DNA of 64,000 nt, taken from positions 1-64,000 of the forward strand of contig NZ_ARYN01000018.1 in assembly GCF_002094855.1 (NCBI RefSeq), written 5' to 3'. The stretch is from Zunongwangia atlantica 22II14-10F7. GTDB lineage: Bacteria; Bacteroidota; Bacteroidia; Flavobacteriales; Flavobacteriaceae. Below are positions 49,524 to 59,199 of this stretch, piece by piece. Below the pieces are notes generated by a model, which had not been told where the DNA came from, ran no database searches, and saw nothing but the letters and a program-made list of their open reading frames with translations. Position 1 is the first letter of the stretch; every line of letters begins with the position of its first letter. A program made the position numbers and the translations under genes.

Positions 49524-52361
49524 ATGTCTAAAATAAATTTGATATTTAGCTTACTAATTTTAGTTTCAATACAGAGTTTTGCTTTTCAGCAGGCAAATTT
49601 AGATCGAAAGGATGTAGATTTTGTTTATTATGATGTAAACGGAACTTCGCTAGATTCTATTTCCGCTCATTTACTGGCAGAAGATATTTTCAAAATTACC
49701 GGTGAAAAACCTGAAGTTTTAACGTCTGATAAAGCTATTTCAGAAAACTCGATTCTTATCGGGAGTATCAATTCTGAATTTATTCAAGAACAACTTTCAG
49801 AAGAAATTCCGGCTTCTTTTCAGCAACTAAAAGAAAGTTATTACCAAGGGTGGTCAAAAGATCAAACGCATTTTATCATTGCCGGAACCGATGCTCGCGG
49901 AACAGCTTTTGGTGTATTCGATTTTTCTAAATTGAACGGTGTTTCACCATGGTATTGGTGGGCTGATGTTCCTGTAGAGCAAAAAACAAAATTGGATTTT
50001 CCAGCCGAATCGTACTTTTCTAAAGAGCCATCGGTAGAGTTTCGTGGTATTTTTTTAAATGATGAAGATTGGGGATTACAGCCGTGGGCAGAGAATACTT
50101 TTGAGTCTGAAACAGGAGATATTGGACCCAAAACTTACGCAAAAATCTTTGAGTTGCTTCTACGCTTAAAAGCCAACACCATTTGGCCGGCGATGCATCC
50201 GTCTACCAAAGCCTTTTTTCATTATCCCGGAAATCCTAAAATGGCCGAAAAATACCATATTGTTTTGGGTAGTTCGCATGCCGAACCAATGTTACGGAAC
50301 AATGTAGACGAATGGACAAAAGAATTTGGGAGATTTGATTATAAAAGCAACCGTGAAACTGTTCAGAACTATTGGGATGAACGCGTAGCAGAATCTAAAG
50401 ATATTGACGCGATTTTCACAGTTGGCATGCGCGGTATTCACGATAGTGGAATGGAAGGCGTGAAGAGCACGGAAGAAGCAGCGAATTTGTTAAAAACCGT
50501 GATTGCCGATCAGCGATCTATGCTAGAAAAACATCGTGGCAAAAGTGCCTCTGAAATTCCGCAAGCCTTTACAGTGTATAAAGAAGTTTTGAATTTGTAC
50601 GATCACGGGATGCAGTTACCGGAAGATATTACACTGGTTTGGACGGATGATAATTATGGATACATCAGACGTTTGGGAAATGAGCAGGAGCGTGCCCGAA
50701 GCGGTGGTGCCGGAGTTTATTATCATGCGTCATATTGGGGACGCCCGCACGATTATTTGTGGTTAAGCACTACTAATCCTGCTTTGATTTGGGAAGAAAT
50801 GCACAAGGCCTATCAAATGAACGCTAAAAAAATATGGATTTTAAATGTAGGCGATATCAAACCGGCAGAGTACAACATGCAGTTTTTTATGGATATGGCT
50901 TATGACATGGAAAAATTTGATGCACCTGAAAAGATTGAAAAACATAGAAATCAATTTTATAAAGATATCTTCGGAAATGATCTTGGAAATGAAGTTTCAG
51001 CCATCAGAAAAGAATATTATCAACTGGCCTGGGAACGCAAACCGGAGTTTATGGGATGGAGTCAAACCGAACCAACAACTGAGGTAAAGTCAACCGACTA
51101 TTCGCCTTTTGATTTTGGAGATGAAATTCAACATAGATTAAACGCATATCAAAGTTTAGCACATAAAACAGATTCAATTTTCAAGAAATTACCAGCCGAT
51201 TTAAAAGATAGTTATTTCCAGTTGGTACACTATCCGATAAAAGGTGCTGCGTTGATGAATGAAAAACAATTGAACAGAGATTTGGCTGAAAAATATGCTA
51301 AACAAGGCCGACTTTCAGCTAAAAAATATCAGCGAAAGTCAGTAAACGCTTATGATAGTGTTCAGCAGTTAACAGACCAATACAATCAGGTTATTTCAGA
51401 AGGAAAATGGAACGGGATGATGTCTATGAAACCAAGAAATCTGCCTGTTTTTCACAAACCTGAGTTTAAGGATAGTATTCAGCATATCGAGAAAACCGCT
51501 TCGTTTTTTATAGAAGGCGGTAGCAAAAATCAATTGCCTAATTTCTATAAAGGAACGAATGAAACCTATTTTATTGATGTTTTTTTAAGTCAGACTGAAA
51601 CTGTAAAATGGAGTTTAGATGATGTGCCAGAATATGTAATGGTTTCCACTAAAAATGGAGAATTAAATGCCGATTTTGGGCAATTTCAGCAACGAATTTA
51701 TTTCAAAATCGATTGGGATAAATTCGGAAACTCAACTAGAAATGAAGATAGTCTCATCCTAAAAATTGGTGATGATTTCCATGAAATTCAGCTTAAAATT
51801 AACGAATATCAGCTTAGCGAAGCTACTATTGTTGAGAAAAATTATCTTGCGGTAGTTTATGCCGAGCATTTCAAAAATAAATCAGATTCAGAAAATGGAT
51901 TTTGGCAGAAAATTGGAGGTTTAGGTTATTCTGGTGCAGTAATGCAGGCAAAGCCCTTGGATCAATTGCCTTTAGATACGCTGAATTTTAAAGAAGATCA
52001 TCCAAAACTGACCTATGAAATCAACACAGAAACAATTACCGATTCGGCTGAGCTAATCATCAATGCTGTGCCAACGCATCCATTAACGAATCAGCATAAA
52101 GTTCGCATTGCAGTACAATGGGATGATGAGCCTGTTGAGGTTTTAAATTTTGAAACCTTTGGTAGAAGTGCTGTTTGGAAAGTGAATGTGTTGAGTAATA
52201 AAGCACAGGTAAAATTACCTTTAAAATTATCGAATATCGGCAAACATACTTTGAAGGTTTTTATGATAGATCAGGGAGTTGCGCTAGATTTTATTTATTT
52301 AAAAACCAAAGATATTTCGTTACCTTACACATTAATAAAGGAAACAAGCTTACAAAACTAA
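49524..52361 (+). CDS. Xylan alpha-1,2-glucuronidase (GH115)
   Basis: The 945-residue protein has a Sec signal ending SFAFQ. It follows the GH115 plan: N-terminal alpha/beta domain (about 25-165), the TIM barrel with VEFRGIFLNDEDWGLQPWA near 172, LRLKANTIWPAMHPSTKAFF near 213 and GSSHAEPMLRNNVDEW near 250, then helical and C-terminal beta-sandwich domains. GH115 enzymes remove 4-O-methylglucuronate from internal xylan branches. It stands directly before uxuA and an SDR gene, which metabolise the released uronate, and complements the CE15 esterase at 11749. Confidence 0.94.
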   Translation: MSKINLIFSLLILVSIQSFAFQQANLDRKDVDFVYYDVNGTSLDSISAHLLAEDIFKITGEKPEVLTSDKAISENSILIGSINSEFIQEQLSEEIPASFQQLKESYYQGWSKDQTHFIIAGTDARGTAFGVFDFSKLNGVSPWYWWADVPVEQKTKLDFPAESYFSKEPSVEFRGIFLNDEDWGLQPWAENTFESETGDIGPKTYAKIFELLLRLKANTIWPAMHPSTKAFFHYPGNPKMAEKYHIVLGSSHAEPMLRNNVDEWTKEFGRFDYKSNRETVQNYWDERVAESKDIDAIFTVGMRGIHDSGMEGVKSTEEAANLLKTVIADQRSMLEKHRGKSASEIPQAFTVYKEVLNLYDHGMQLPEDITLVWTDDNYGYIRRLGNEQERARSGGAGVYYHASYWGRPHDYLWLSTTNPALIWEEMHKAYQMNAKKIWILNVGDIKPAEYNMQFFMDMAYDMEKFDAPEKIEKHRNQFYKDIFGNDLGNEVSAIRKEYYQLAWERKPEFMGWSQTEPTTEVKSTDYSPFDFGDEIQHRLNAYQSLAHKTDSIFKKLPADLKDSYFQLVHYPIKGAALMNEKQLNRDLAEKYAKQGRLSAKKYQRKSVNAYDSVQQLTDQYNQVISEGKWNGMMSMKPRNLPVFHKPEFKDSIQHIEKTASFFIEGGSKNQLPNFYKGTNETYFIDVFLSQTETVKWSLDDVPEYVMVSTKNGELNADFGQFQQRIYFKIDWDKFGNSTRNEDSLILKIGDDFHEIQLKINEYQLSEATIVEKNYLAVVYAEHFKNKSDSENGFWQKIGGLGYSGAVMQAKPLDQLPLDTLNFKEDHPKLTYEINTETITDSAELIINAVPTHPLTNQHKVRIAVQWDDEPVEVLNFETFGRSAVWKVNVLSNKAQVKLPLKLSNIGKHTLKVFMIDQGVALDFIYLKTKDISLPYTLIKETSLQN

Positions 52362-52367
52362 TTCATC

Positions 52368-53552
52368 ATGATTTTTGAACAAAGCTGGCGTTGGTACGGG
52401 CCTAATGATCCTGTAAATCTAGCTACAATAAAACAAGCAGGAGCGCACGGTGTGGTGACTGCTTTACACCAAATTCCTGTTGGCGATATATGGACAAAAG
52501 AAGCTATTCAAGAACGTATTTCTCAGCTCGATGAAAGCAATCGATTACATCCTTTTAAATTGCATTGGAATGTAGTGGAAAGTCTTCCGGTGCATGAATT
52601 TATCAAACAAGGAAAGCCTGAACGAGATCATTTGATCGAGAATTATAAAGAGAGTCTGAAAAATTTAGCGGCTTGCGGAGTTACAAGCATTTGCTACAAT
52701 TTTATGCCGATTCTGGATTGGTTAAGAACTAATGTTCGCTACGAGTTGGAAGATGGAAGTACAGCTTTACTTCATGAAATGGTAGATGTGGTGATTTTCG
52801 ATATTTATATGTTGCAACGTGAAGGTGCTGAAAAATCATATTCAGAAGCTATTTTAATTCAGGCTAAAGCAAAATATGAAAGTCTTAGTGACGAAGAAAT
52901 TGCTGTTTTGAAGCAGAGTTTATTGATGGCATTGCCGGGAGATAAAGATGGTTTTACTATTGAAAAATTGAAAAACGGTTTACAACAATACGATGGAATT
53001 TCACGGGAGCAATTACAGGAGAATTTAATTTACTTTCTGAAAGAAGTAATTCCGGTTGCGGAAGAATTAGGCGTTGTGTTGGCCATTCATCCAGACGATC
53101 CGCCATGGCCTGTTTTTGGTTTACCAAGAATTGTAAGCACTGCTGAAGATCTCAAATTTATTTTTGAAGCGGTTCCTTCAATTCATAACGGACTTACATT
53201 TTGTAGCGGAAGTTTAGGCGCTTCAGAAGAAAATAATCTGCCGGAAATTATTAAAACGTATTACGATCGCATTCACTTTGTGCATTTGCGTTCGGTAAAT
53301 AGGGTAGCGCCATATCATTTTTATGAAGCCAATCATTTAGAAGGAAGTGCTCAAATGTTTGAATTGATAAAAACTTTTTATGATTGTCATCAAACCAATC
53401 AAAGGGTCTTACCAATGCGACCAGATCACGGTCATGAAATGATGGATGATCAGGGAAAACCGTATTATCCGGGGTATTCAGCTATTGGTCGTTTACGTGG
53501 TTTAGCAGAATTACGAGGTTTAGAATTCGGAATTATAAATTCATTGAAATAA
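52368..53552 (+). CDS. uxuA: Mannonate dehydratase UxuA
   Basis: The 394-residue cytoplasmic enzyme dehydrates D-mannonate to 2-keto-3-deoxygluconate. Landmarks are EQSWRWYGPNDPVNLATIKQAG at the start, CYNFMPILDWLRTNVRYELEDGSTAL near 107, AIHPDDPPWPVFGLPRIVST near 243 with metal ligands, FCSGSLGASEENNL near 282, FVHLRSVNR near 305 and MRPDHGHEMMDD near 345. It starts seven bases after the GH115 stop and is followed four bases on by the SDR gene. The KDPG aldolase at the left edge of the window would finish the pathway. Confidence 0.96.
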   Translation: MIFEQSWRWYGPNDPVNLATIKQAGAHGVVTALHQIPVGDIWTKEAIQERISQLDESNRLHPFKLHWNVVESLPVHEFIKQGKPERDHLIENYKESLKNLAACGVTSICYNFMPILDWLRTNVRYELEDGSTALLHEMVDVVIFDIYMLQREGAEKSYSEAILIQAKAKYESLSDEEIAVLKQSLLMALPGDKDGFTIEKLKNGLQQYDGISREQLQENLIYFLKEVIPVAEELGVVLAIHPDDPPWPVFGLPRIVSTAEDLKFIFEAVPSIHNGLTFCSGSLGASEENNLPEIIKTYYDRIHFVHLRSVNRVAPYHFYEANHLEGSAQMFELIKTFYDCHQTNQRVLPMRPDHGHEMMDDQGKPYYPGYSAIGRLRGLAELRGLEFGIINSLK

Positions 53553-53556
53553 AAAT

Positions 53557-54363
53557 ATGTTTAAATTAAATGGTAAAGTAGCAATTGTAACCGGTGGAAA
53601 TGGTGTTTTAGGCGGAGCGATTGCACACGGACTATCAAAAAATGGTGCTAAAGTGGCTGTTTTAGGTAGAACTGAAGAGACAGTTAATGCAAGAGTAAAA
53701 GAGATTAAAGAAGCAGGCGGTGAAGCCTTAGCTTTAGTTGCCGACGTGTTAGATAAGGAAAGTTTAATCAAAGCGAAAGATAAAATTCTTGCCGAATGGG
53801 GAAGCATCGATATTTTAGTGAATGGAGCCGGCGGAAATAAAAAAGGTGCGGTAATCACACCAGATCAGGAGTTTTTTGATCTTTCTATGGAAGCTTTAGA
53901 TGGTGTTAATCAGCTGAATTTTAATGGTACAATTCTTCCAACTTTAATTTTTTCAGAAGAAATGGTGAAGCAAAAGAAAGGAAGTATTATCAATATTTCT
54001 TCGATGGCGGCACAAAAATCGATTACCAGAGTAATGGGATATTCTGCTTCAAAAGCAGCAATTGATAATTTTACAAAATGGCTTTCTGTAGAATTAAATC
54101 ATAAGTATGGTGAAGGCGTTCGTGTAAATGCGATTGCACCTGGATTTTTTGTTGGAGAGCAGAACCGTGATCTTCTTTTGAATCAAGATGGTTCTTTAAC
54201 AGCTCGTGGGCAAAAGATTGTAGATAACACACCAATGGCCAGATTTGGAAAACCTGAAGAATTGCAGGGTGCTGCAGTTTGGTTAGCAAGCGACGCCTCA
54301 GCTTTTGTAACGGGTATCGTTGTACCTGTAGATGGTGGTTTTAGCGCTTTTGGAGGTGTTTGA
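53557..54363 (+). CDS. SDR-family oxidoreductase, probable D-fructuronate/mannonate reductase
   Basis: The 268-residue protein has the SDR cofactor motif VTGGNGVLGGAI (about 10-21), the VNGAGG segment near 89, catalytic Ser in NISSMAA near 147 and YSASKAA near 166. NGVLG in place of the more common GxGIG is seen in the uronate-pathway SDR group. Position after uxuA matches Bacillus and Bacteroidota loci in which an SDR replaces the long-chain UxuB and reduces fructuronate to mannonate. The substrate assignment depends on this context. Confidence 0.85.
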   Translation: MFKLNGKVAIVTGGNGVLGGAIAHGLSKNGAKVAVLGRTEETVNARVKEIKEAGGEALALVADVLDKESLIKAKDKILAEWGSIDILVNGAGGNKKGAVITPDQEFFDLSMEALDGVNQLNFNGTILPTLIFSEEMVKQKKGSIINISSMAAQKSITRVMGYSASKAAIDNFTKWLSVELNHKYGEGVRVNAIAPGFFVGEQNRDLLLNQDGSLTARGQKIVDNTPMARFGKPEELQGAAVWLASDASAFVTGIVVPVDGGFSAFGGV

Positions 54364-54374
54364 TCTTTATTTAT

Positions 54375-56204
54375 CTATTCTGAATAAAATTTTTCCCAGC
54401 CTGTTCCCAAATAAAAACTAGGGTGTGGCGGCTGATTGTAACCCACATTTTGCCAGGCAATGCTTAAACGGTATTGCCTGTCTTGCATTAAAGTTGGTAG
54501 TTTGATTTCCGTAGGAATTGTGGTCGAATAAACTCTTAGTTCCTGATTGTCCTTAGAAGGCAAGATGAGTTCCTCACGCCAATCGCCTAAGATATCACCT
54601 GATAACGTAGGTGTTGCTTTAGACCAATTGTTGGATCGTGTTCCAATAGCTTCAAAAATTACTCCTTTTCCGTATTTGGTAATGTGTGTGCGATCTAAAA
54701 TCTCGCGTGTAGCATCGCCATCCCACCAGATCAAAAAATTTGTTTCACGTGGCGCTCTACCAATTTTATTTCCTTTTATATCATACAAATTTCGGTCGCC
54801 AAGCCACCACATTTGGGCACCAATAGTATTTGTGTCGATATTAGCAGCGACACCACGGCCAATATCTCTATTAGGTGCTGCAGTGAACAAAACACTACCA
54901 TCAATGGCTTTTCTAAGGGTGACTCCGGGACCTGTGGTGTGATCTTCAATTTCGTGGACTCCAAAAACTTCCAATCCCGGATTTTCAGGATCTAAGTCTG
55001 AAACATGCAAGGCATCGCCATGTCTAAATCCGGTAGTGTACAGTCCGGTTCCATCATCGTCAACCGTCATAGCGCCAAAGATAATTTCGTCTTTTCCGTC
55101 ATCATCAACATCGGCAACAGACAAGCCATGATTTCCTTGTCCGGAATATGGATTTCTACCATTTTCGGTATCAAATACCCAACGAGATTTAATTTTTCCA
55201 TTCTTAAAATCGAAAGCCGCCAAAACTGATCTTCCATAGTATCCACGACACATCACAAAACTAGGATGTTTTCCGTCTAAATAAGCTACAGCAGCAGTAA
55301 AACGGTCTACACGATTACCGCTTCGGTCGTTTCCACCGTTACCACCTTTACCGCCCCAACCACCAATGTTTCCGCGAGCTGGAATATAATCTGTTGTTGC
55401 AAGTGCTTTTCCGGTAGTGCCTTCAAAAACAGTTAGGTATTCAGGTCCGTCTAAAATTTTTCCGTAGGTTTTTGCATTTTCGTCCAAACTACGCCAGTCT
55501 TTGCTAGCGTCTCCAATCACATTTCCTGCTCCGTCTGTAGTGCCATCGGCGGTTTTACAAACTAGTTCAGCTTTTCCGTCTCCATCAAAATCATACACTA
55601 AGAACTGCGTGTAATGTGCACCTTCACGGATGTTTTTCCCTAAATTGATTTCCCAAAGAAAAGTGCCATCCATTTTATAAGCTTGAAAAATTGGAGGATC
55701 TGTCAAACCGCTATGTGAATTGTCATGTGCACGACCACTTTGATGCAACACAATTTCATAGGCACCATCACCATCTAAATCGCCTACAGAGGCATCGTTG
55801 GGCGAATAACCTTCGGGAGTTTGTAATGGAATTGAAAAGTATGGGTTTACTTCACTATTTGCCGAAATTGTAAATTCTCCGGCTTCCTTTTTTTCTTTTG
55901 AATTCAATACACTTTTTACAAACCAGGTATTGTTTTGTTTAGCTTGAAAAGTAGCATCTATAAACCATGTTTTTGAGGTAATGGGAGTAGAATTCAATTT
56001 AACAGTTTCTCCGTCTGACGATCTGTAGATATTGAAACCTAAGTCGGCCGCATCTTCTTGAAAAGAGCGCCAACTGATAAAAACTTCCTTTTCACTTTTT
56101 TTGATCGCCACCAATCCACGATCTAATTTTTCCGGTTGCTGACTCATTACCAACATTGGAAATATGAATAGAATAAAAAGGCTTGGTAGGGATTTACAGA
56201 ACAT
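54375..56204 (-). CDS. Rhamnogalacturonan lyase (PL11)
   Basis: The 609-residue secreted protein has a signal ending VMSQ. It shows an N-terminal fibronectin-like domain (about 22-115, EKLDRGLVAIKKSEKEVFISW) and an eight-bladed propeller with calcium-binding repeats of the DxDxDG kind (VGDLDGDGAYEIV, VYDFDGDGKAEL, VADVDDDGKDEI), and the segment HDNSHSGLTDPPIFQAYKMDG. These mark PL11, which cleaves the rhamnose-galacturonate backbone of rhamnogalacturonan I by beta-elimination. It ends the minus-strand pectin locus, convergent with the SDR gene 11 bases away. Confidence 0.94.
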   Translation of the reverse strand: MFCKSLPSLFILFIFPMLVMSQQPEKLDRGLVAIKKSEKEVFISWRSFQEDAADLGFNIYRSSDGETVKLNSTPITSKTWFIDATFQAKQNNTWFVKSVLNSKEKKEAGEFTISANSEVNPYFSIPLQTPEGYSPNDASVGDLDGDGAYEIVLHQSGRAHDNSHSGLTDPPIFQAYKMDGTFLWEINLGKNIREGAHYTQFLVYDFDGDGKAELVCKTADGTTDGAGNVIGDASKDWRSLDENAKTYGKILDGPEYLTVFEGTTGKALATTDYIPARGNIGGWGGKGGNGGNDRSGNRVDRFTAAVAYLDGKHPSFVMCRGYYGRSVLAAFDFKNGKIKSRWVFDTENGRNPYSGQGNHGLSVADVDDDGKDEIIFGAMTVDDDGTGLYTTGFRHGDALHVSDLDPENPGLEVFGVHEIEDHTTGPGVTLRKAIDGSVLFTAAPNRDIGRGVAANIDTNTIGAQMWWLGDRNLYDIKGNKIGRAPRETNFLIWWDGDATREILDRTHITKYGKGVIFEAIGTRSNNWSKATPTLSGDILGDWREELILPSKDNQELRVYSTTIPTEIKLPTLMQDRQYRLSIAWQNVGYNQPPHPSFYLGTGWEKFYSE

Positions 56205-56228
56205 GGTTTTGGTTTATAGCTATTGATT

Positions 56229-59195
56229 TTATTCGTAAAACTCGATCTCAACAATACGTAATTGGCCTTTGGCATCGGCGGCTTTTTTGTCTTTGTACAA
56301 ATCAAGTTCTTTTGTTGGGTCTACTTCTATAATTTCGTTGTAAGCATCAGCTTCGGTATTGGCACCAATCAATGCGATTTTGATAGCATCTGTTTCTACT
56401 TTTTCTAGTGGAATCGTAATATACCCCAAACTTTGCCAGGTTTCACCTTCAAACAAAACTTGATCTTTTGCGGTAATGCGAATTGGATACGTTTTGGTGC
56501 GCCATCCCGTAAGTTTTATCACGCATTGACTTGCAGTTACGGGTTTTGCAAATTCATATTCAATCCATCCGGTGTTTATGCTGCCATCGTTGGTCCACTC
56601 GGTTAATTCGTTGTCATCGTAGGTATGATAGGTTTCTTCCAGATTTGCCCCAGCAGTAGCATTGGCGATATAAATAGTTTCTCTTTTTTTACTGTAAGAA
56701 GGCGTTTTTGGTGTGGGACCACGTTCTAAATTCAGCGGTAGATCTGCTCCCGGAAATTGTGTAGACAATCCGTTTGTAGATTCAAAAGGAACAGAATTCA
56801 AGGTGATTTGCGCCGATTTTAATCCTTTTGCTTTTGCTTTTAATTTGATTTTTCCAGCTTCAGTGGTAGAACGAAACATTACGCGATTGATACCGTTGAT
56901 CACTGGTAACTTTTTAGAAAGAATATTGTTGTTAGAGCCATCTGCTAGTCCGCCCAACCAATCAGCTTTTCCAGAAAGTTCAAAGGTGATTTCTGAATGA
57001 TCTACAGGGCAACGATTTCCATCTTCATCTACAACTTCTACATCTACCAAGGCAATATCTGCAGCATCGGCAAGCAATCCATTTGGAGCAGTTCGTAGCT
57101 GTAAACGAATTTCTTTAGGTTCGCCGGCTGTTTTTTTAGTGCTTTCTGAAAGAATATTTCCATCAGCATCATAACTCACCGCTTTTAAAGTTCCGTGTTC
57201 AAATTGGATGTTTTCAAAAGTGAATAAAAATTGATAACTCTGTTTGCCAAAACCAAGCGATTTTCCATTCAGAAATAATTCTACTTTAGCTCCGGTAGCA
57301 ACTACATATTCATTCTTTACGGTACCTTCTTTGTAATTCCAATGTCCTAAAATATGTGAAGAATGCTTTTCAATATCTACCCAACCATTCCACATTATCT
57401 GATGCACAAAATAATTATCTTTCGGAATGCGCATAGGATCTACTTCACCACTAGAACGGTAATTTTCTTCACCGCGATGATGCGTGTTCGAGTCTGAAAA
57501 AATGATGTTGACGCCCCCCGAACTTACTCGATTTCCGGTGCCGGGTCTTGCTTCAAAATAATCAAACCAACGCACCACATTTTCAATAGCGTGTGCATCT
57601 TGATTGTGGTTATATGAAGTGGCAGGATTTCCTTTGTAGAGCGGCCCGTCGCCTTCTTTGTGAAAAGGAGGAGTGAACTCGTCCCAATATTTGCGCAAAC
57701 CTTCGTCACGTGAATATTCAGTTGCCCACATCGGGATGCCGGCGCTGTGATTAATGTATAACATTTCGCCACCATATTCTGCTTCCTGACTGTCGAGCAT
57801 TTCCCTCGATCCAATAGCTCTACCGCCGTAAGGATCAAAAGTGTTACGAATGCTTTTCATTTCGTGCATATGCGGTTCGCTGATGGATTCATTTCCGCAT
57901 TCGTAGAAAATAATACTGGGATTATTTCTGTTGTAAATGATGGCGTCGCGCATTAATTGAGTGCGCTGTTTCCAATGATTTCCTTTGCTGTCACCTTCAG
58001 AATCTCCGGCTGGCATTGCCTGAATGAGACCTAGACGATCACAAGATTCTACATCTTGTTTCCAGGGCGTGGTGTGCATCCAACGTACCAAATTGGCATT
58101 GCTTTCTAACATTAAATGATTGCTGAAATCGCTCACCCAAGGCGGAACCGAAAGTCCAATCGCTGGCCACTCATTGCTGGTGCGTTGTGCATATCCTTTC
58201 ATTTGCAACACGCGATCGTTGAGGTACACCATCCCGTTTTTAAAAGCTGTTTTTCTAAATCCAGTTCGGGTTTTTACCTCATCAAGTAATTGGTTGTTTT
58301 CAAGCAATCTGGTTTTTACCGTGTATAAATACCCGTAACCCCAACTCCAAAATTGAAGGTTTTCAATTGCTTTTTCAGCTTGAATAATTTTCTGTTCTCC
58401 AGGTTGAAATTGAATGTTTTCGGATGCAAATTTTGCAATTTCGTTTCCGTCAGCATCTTCTAACACAACTTCATATTGAAGTGTTTTGCCTTCATTTGAT
58501 TCATTTTTAACTTCAGATTCGGCGTGAATAGTCGCTTTTTGATCGGCAATATTGAAATCTTTCGCATACACATAAACTCCGGTTGTTTCTAAATTGGAGT
58601 AGAGTGGAAGTGTTTGATAAGTTTTCGCCGTGATGTGCAATTTTACATTTTTCGGGATACCGCCGTAATTGGCATTGAAGTTTTTATCGTTCCAACGATA
58701 AGTAGCGTTGGTTGATTTCTGGCGATAATCCCACGAATTATCAATGCGCAATGCAATCACATTTTCTTGATTTCCGAACTTGATTTTTTCCGAAAGATCA
58801 AAACCAAAAGCCATTGTTCCGTTTTCGTGCAGTCCTATTTTTTCGCCATTCAGATAGATTTCTCCTCCCTGTCGAATGCCTTCAAACTCAATGAATACCT
58901 TTTTATCTTCAAATTCTTGCGGAATTTTAAACGACTTTCGATACCAGACAATTCCGGTGGTAAGCTCTTCAATAGAAACCCGAAAAGCTTCTTCTTGATT
59001 GTAGGCGTGCGGCAAACTCACGCTGGTCCAATTGACATCATCAAAATTCATTTGTGATGCTTTTGGAACATCGCCTGTTTGAAATTTCCAATCAGGATTA
59101 AAATTGAATACTTGTCGGTCAAATCCTTGCGCATTCAATTTTAATAGACAACACAAAAGAATGACTAAGCTTGGTATTGATTTTCGGAAATGCAT
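56229..59195 (-). CDS. GH2-family beta-galactosidase-like enzyme, multidomain
   Basis: The 988-residue secreted protein has a signal ending LLKLNAQ. Domains in order: GH2 sugar-binding jelly roll (about 30-200), immunoglobulin-like domain (about 205-310), TIM barrel (about 315-600) with acid/base Glu in IFYECGNESISEP and nucleophile Glu in WATEYSRDEG, then beta-rich domains resembling DUF4982 and an invasin-like domain (about 620-820), and a C-terminal F5/8-type carbohydrate-binding domain (about 840-985). In a rhamnogalacturonan locus it probably removes galactose or another beta-linked side chain. It lies 24 bases upstream of the PL11 gene in transcription order. Confidence 0.88.
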   Translation of the reverse strand: MHFRKSIPSLVILLCCLLKLNAQGFDRQVFNFNPDWKFQTGDVPKASQMNFDDVNWTSVSLPHAYNQEEAFRVSIEELTTGIVWYRKSFKIPQEFEDKKVFIEFEGIRQGGEIYLNGEKIGLHENGTMAFGFDLSEKIKFGNQENVIALRIDNSWDYRQKSTNATYRWNDKNFNANYGGIPKNVKLHITAKTYQTLPLYSNLETTGVYVYAKDFNIADQKATIHAESEVKNESNEGKTLQYEVVLEDADGNEIAKFASENIQFQPGEQKIIQAEKAIENLQFWSWGYGYLYTVKTRLLENNQLLDEVKTRTGFRKTAFKNGMVYLNDRVLQMKGYAQRTSNEWPAIGLSVPPWVSDFSNHLMLESNANLVRWMHTTPWKQDVESCDRLGLIQAMPAGDSEGDSKGNHWKQRTQLMRDAIIYNRNNPSIIFYECGNESISEPHMHEMKSIRNTFDPYGGRAIGSREMLDSQEAEYGGEMLYINHSAGIPMWATEYSRDEGLRKYWDEFTPPFHKEGDGPLYKGNPATSYNHNQDAHAIENVVRWFDYFEARPGTGNRVSSGGVNIIFSDSNTHHRGEENYRSSGEVDPMRIPKDNYFVHQIMWNGWVDIEKHSSHILGHWNYKEGTVKNEYVVATGAKVELFLNGKSLGFGKQSYQFLFTFENIQFEHGTLKAVSYDADGNILSESTKKTAGEPKEIRLQLRTAPNGLLADAADIALVDVEVVDEDGNRCPVDHSEITFELSGKADWLGGLADGSNNNILSKKLPVINGINRVMFRSTTEAGKIKLKAKAKGLKSAQITLNSVPFESTNGLSTQFPGADLPLNLERGPTPKTPSYSKKRETIYIANATAGANLEETYHTYDDNELTEWTNDGSINTGWIEYEFAKPVTASQCVIKLTGWRTKTYPIRITAKDQVLFEGETWQSLGYITIPLEKVETDAIKIALIGANTEADAYNEIIEVDPTKELDLYKDKKAADAKGQLRIVEIEFYE

Positions 59196-59199
59196 AGGC

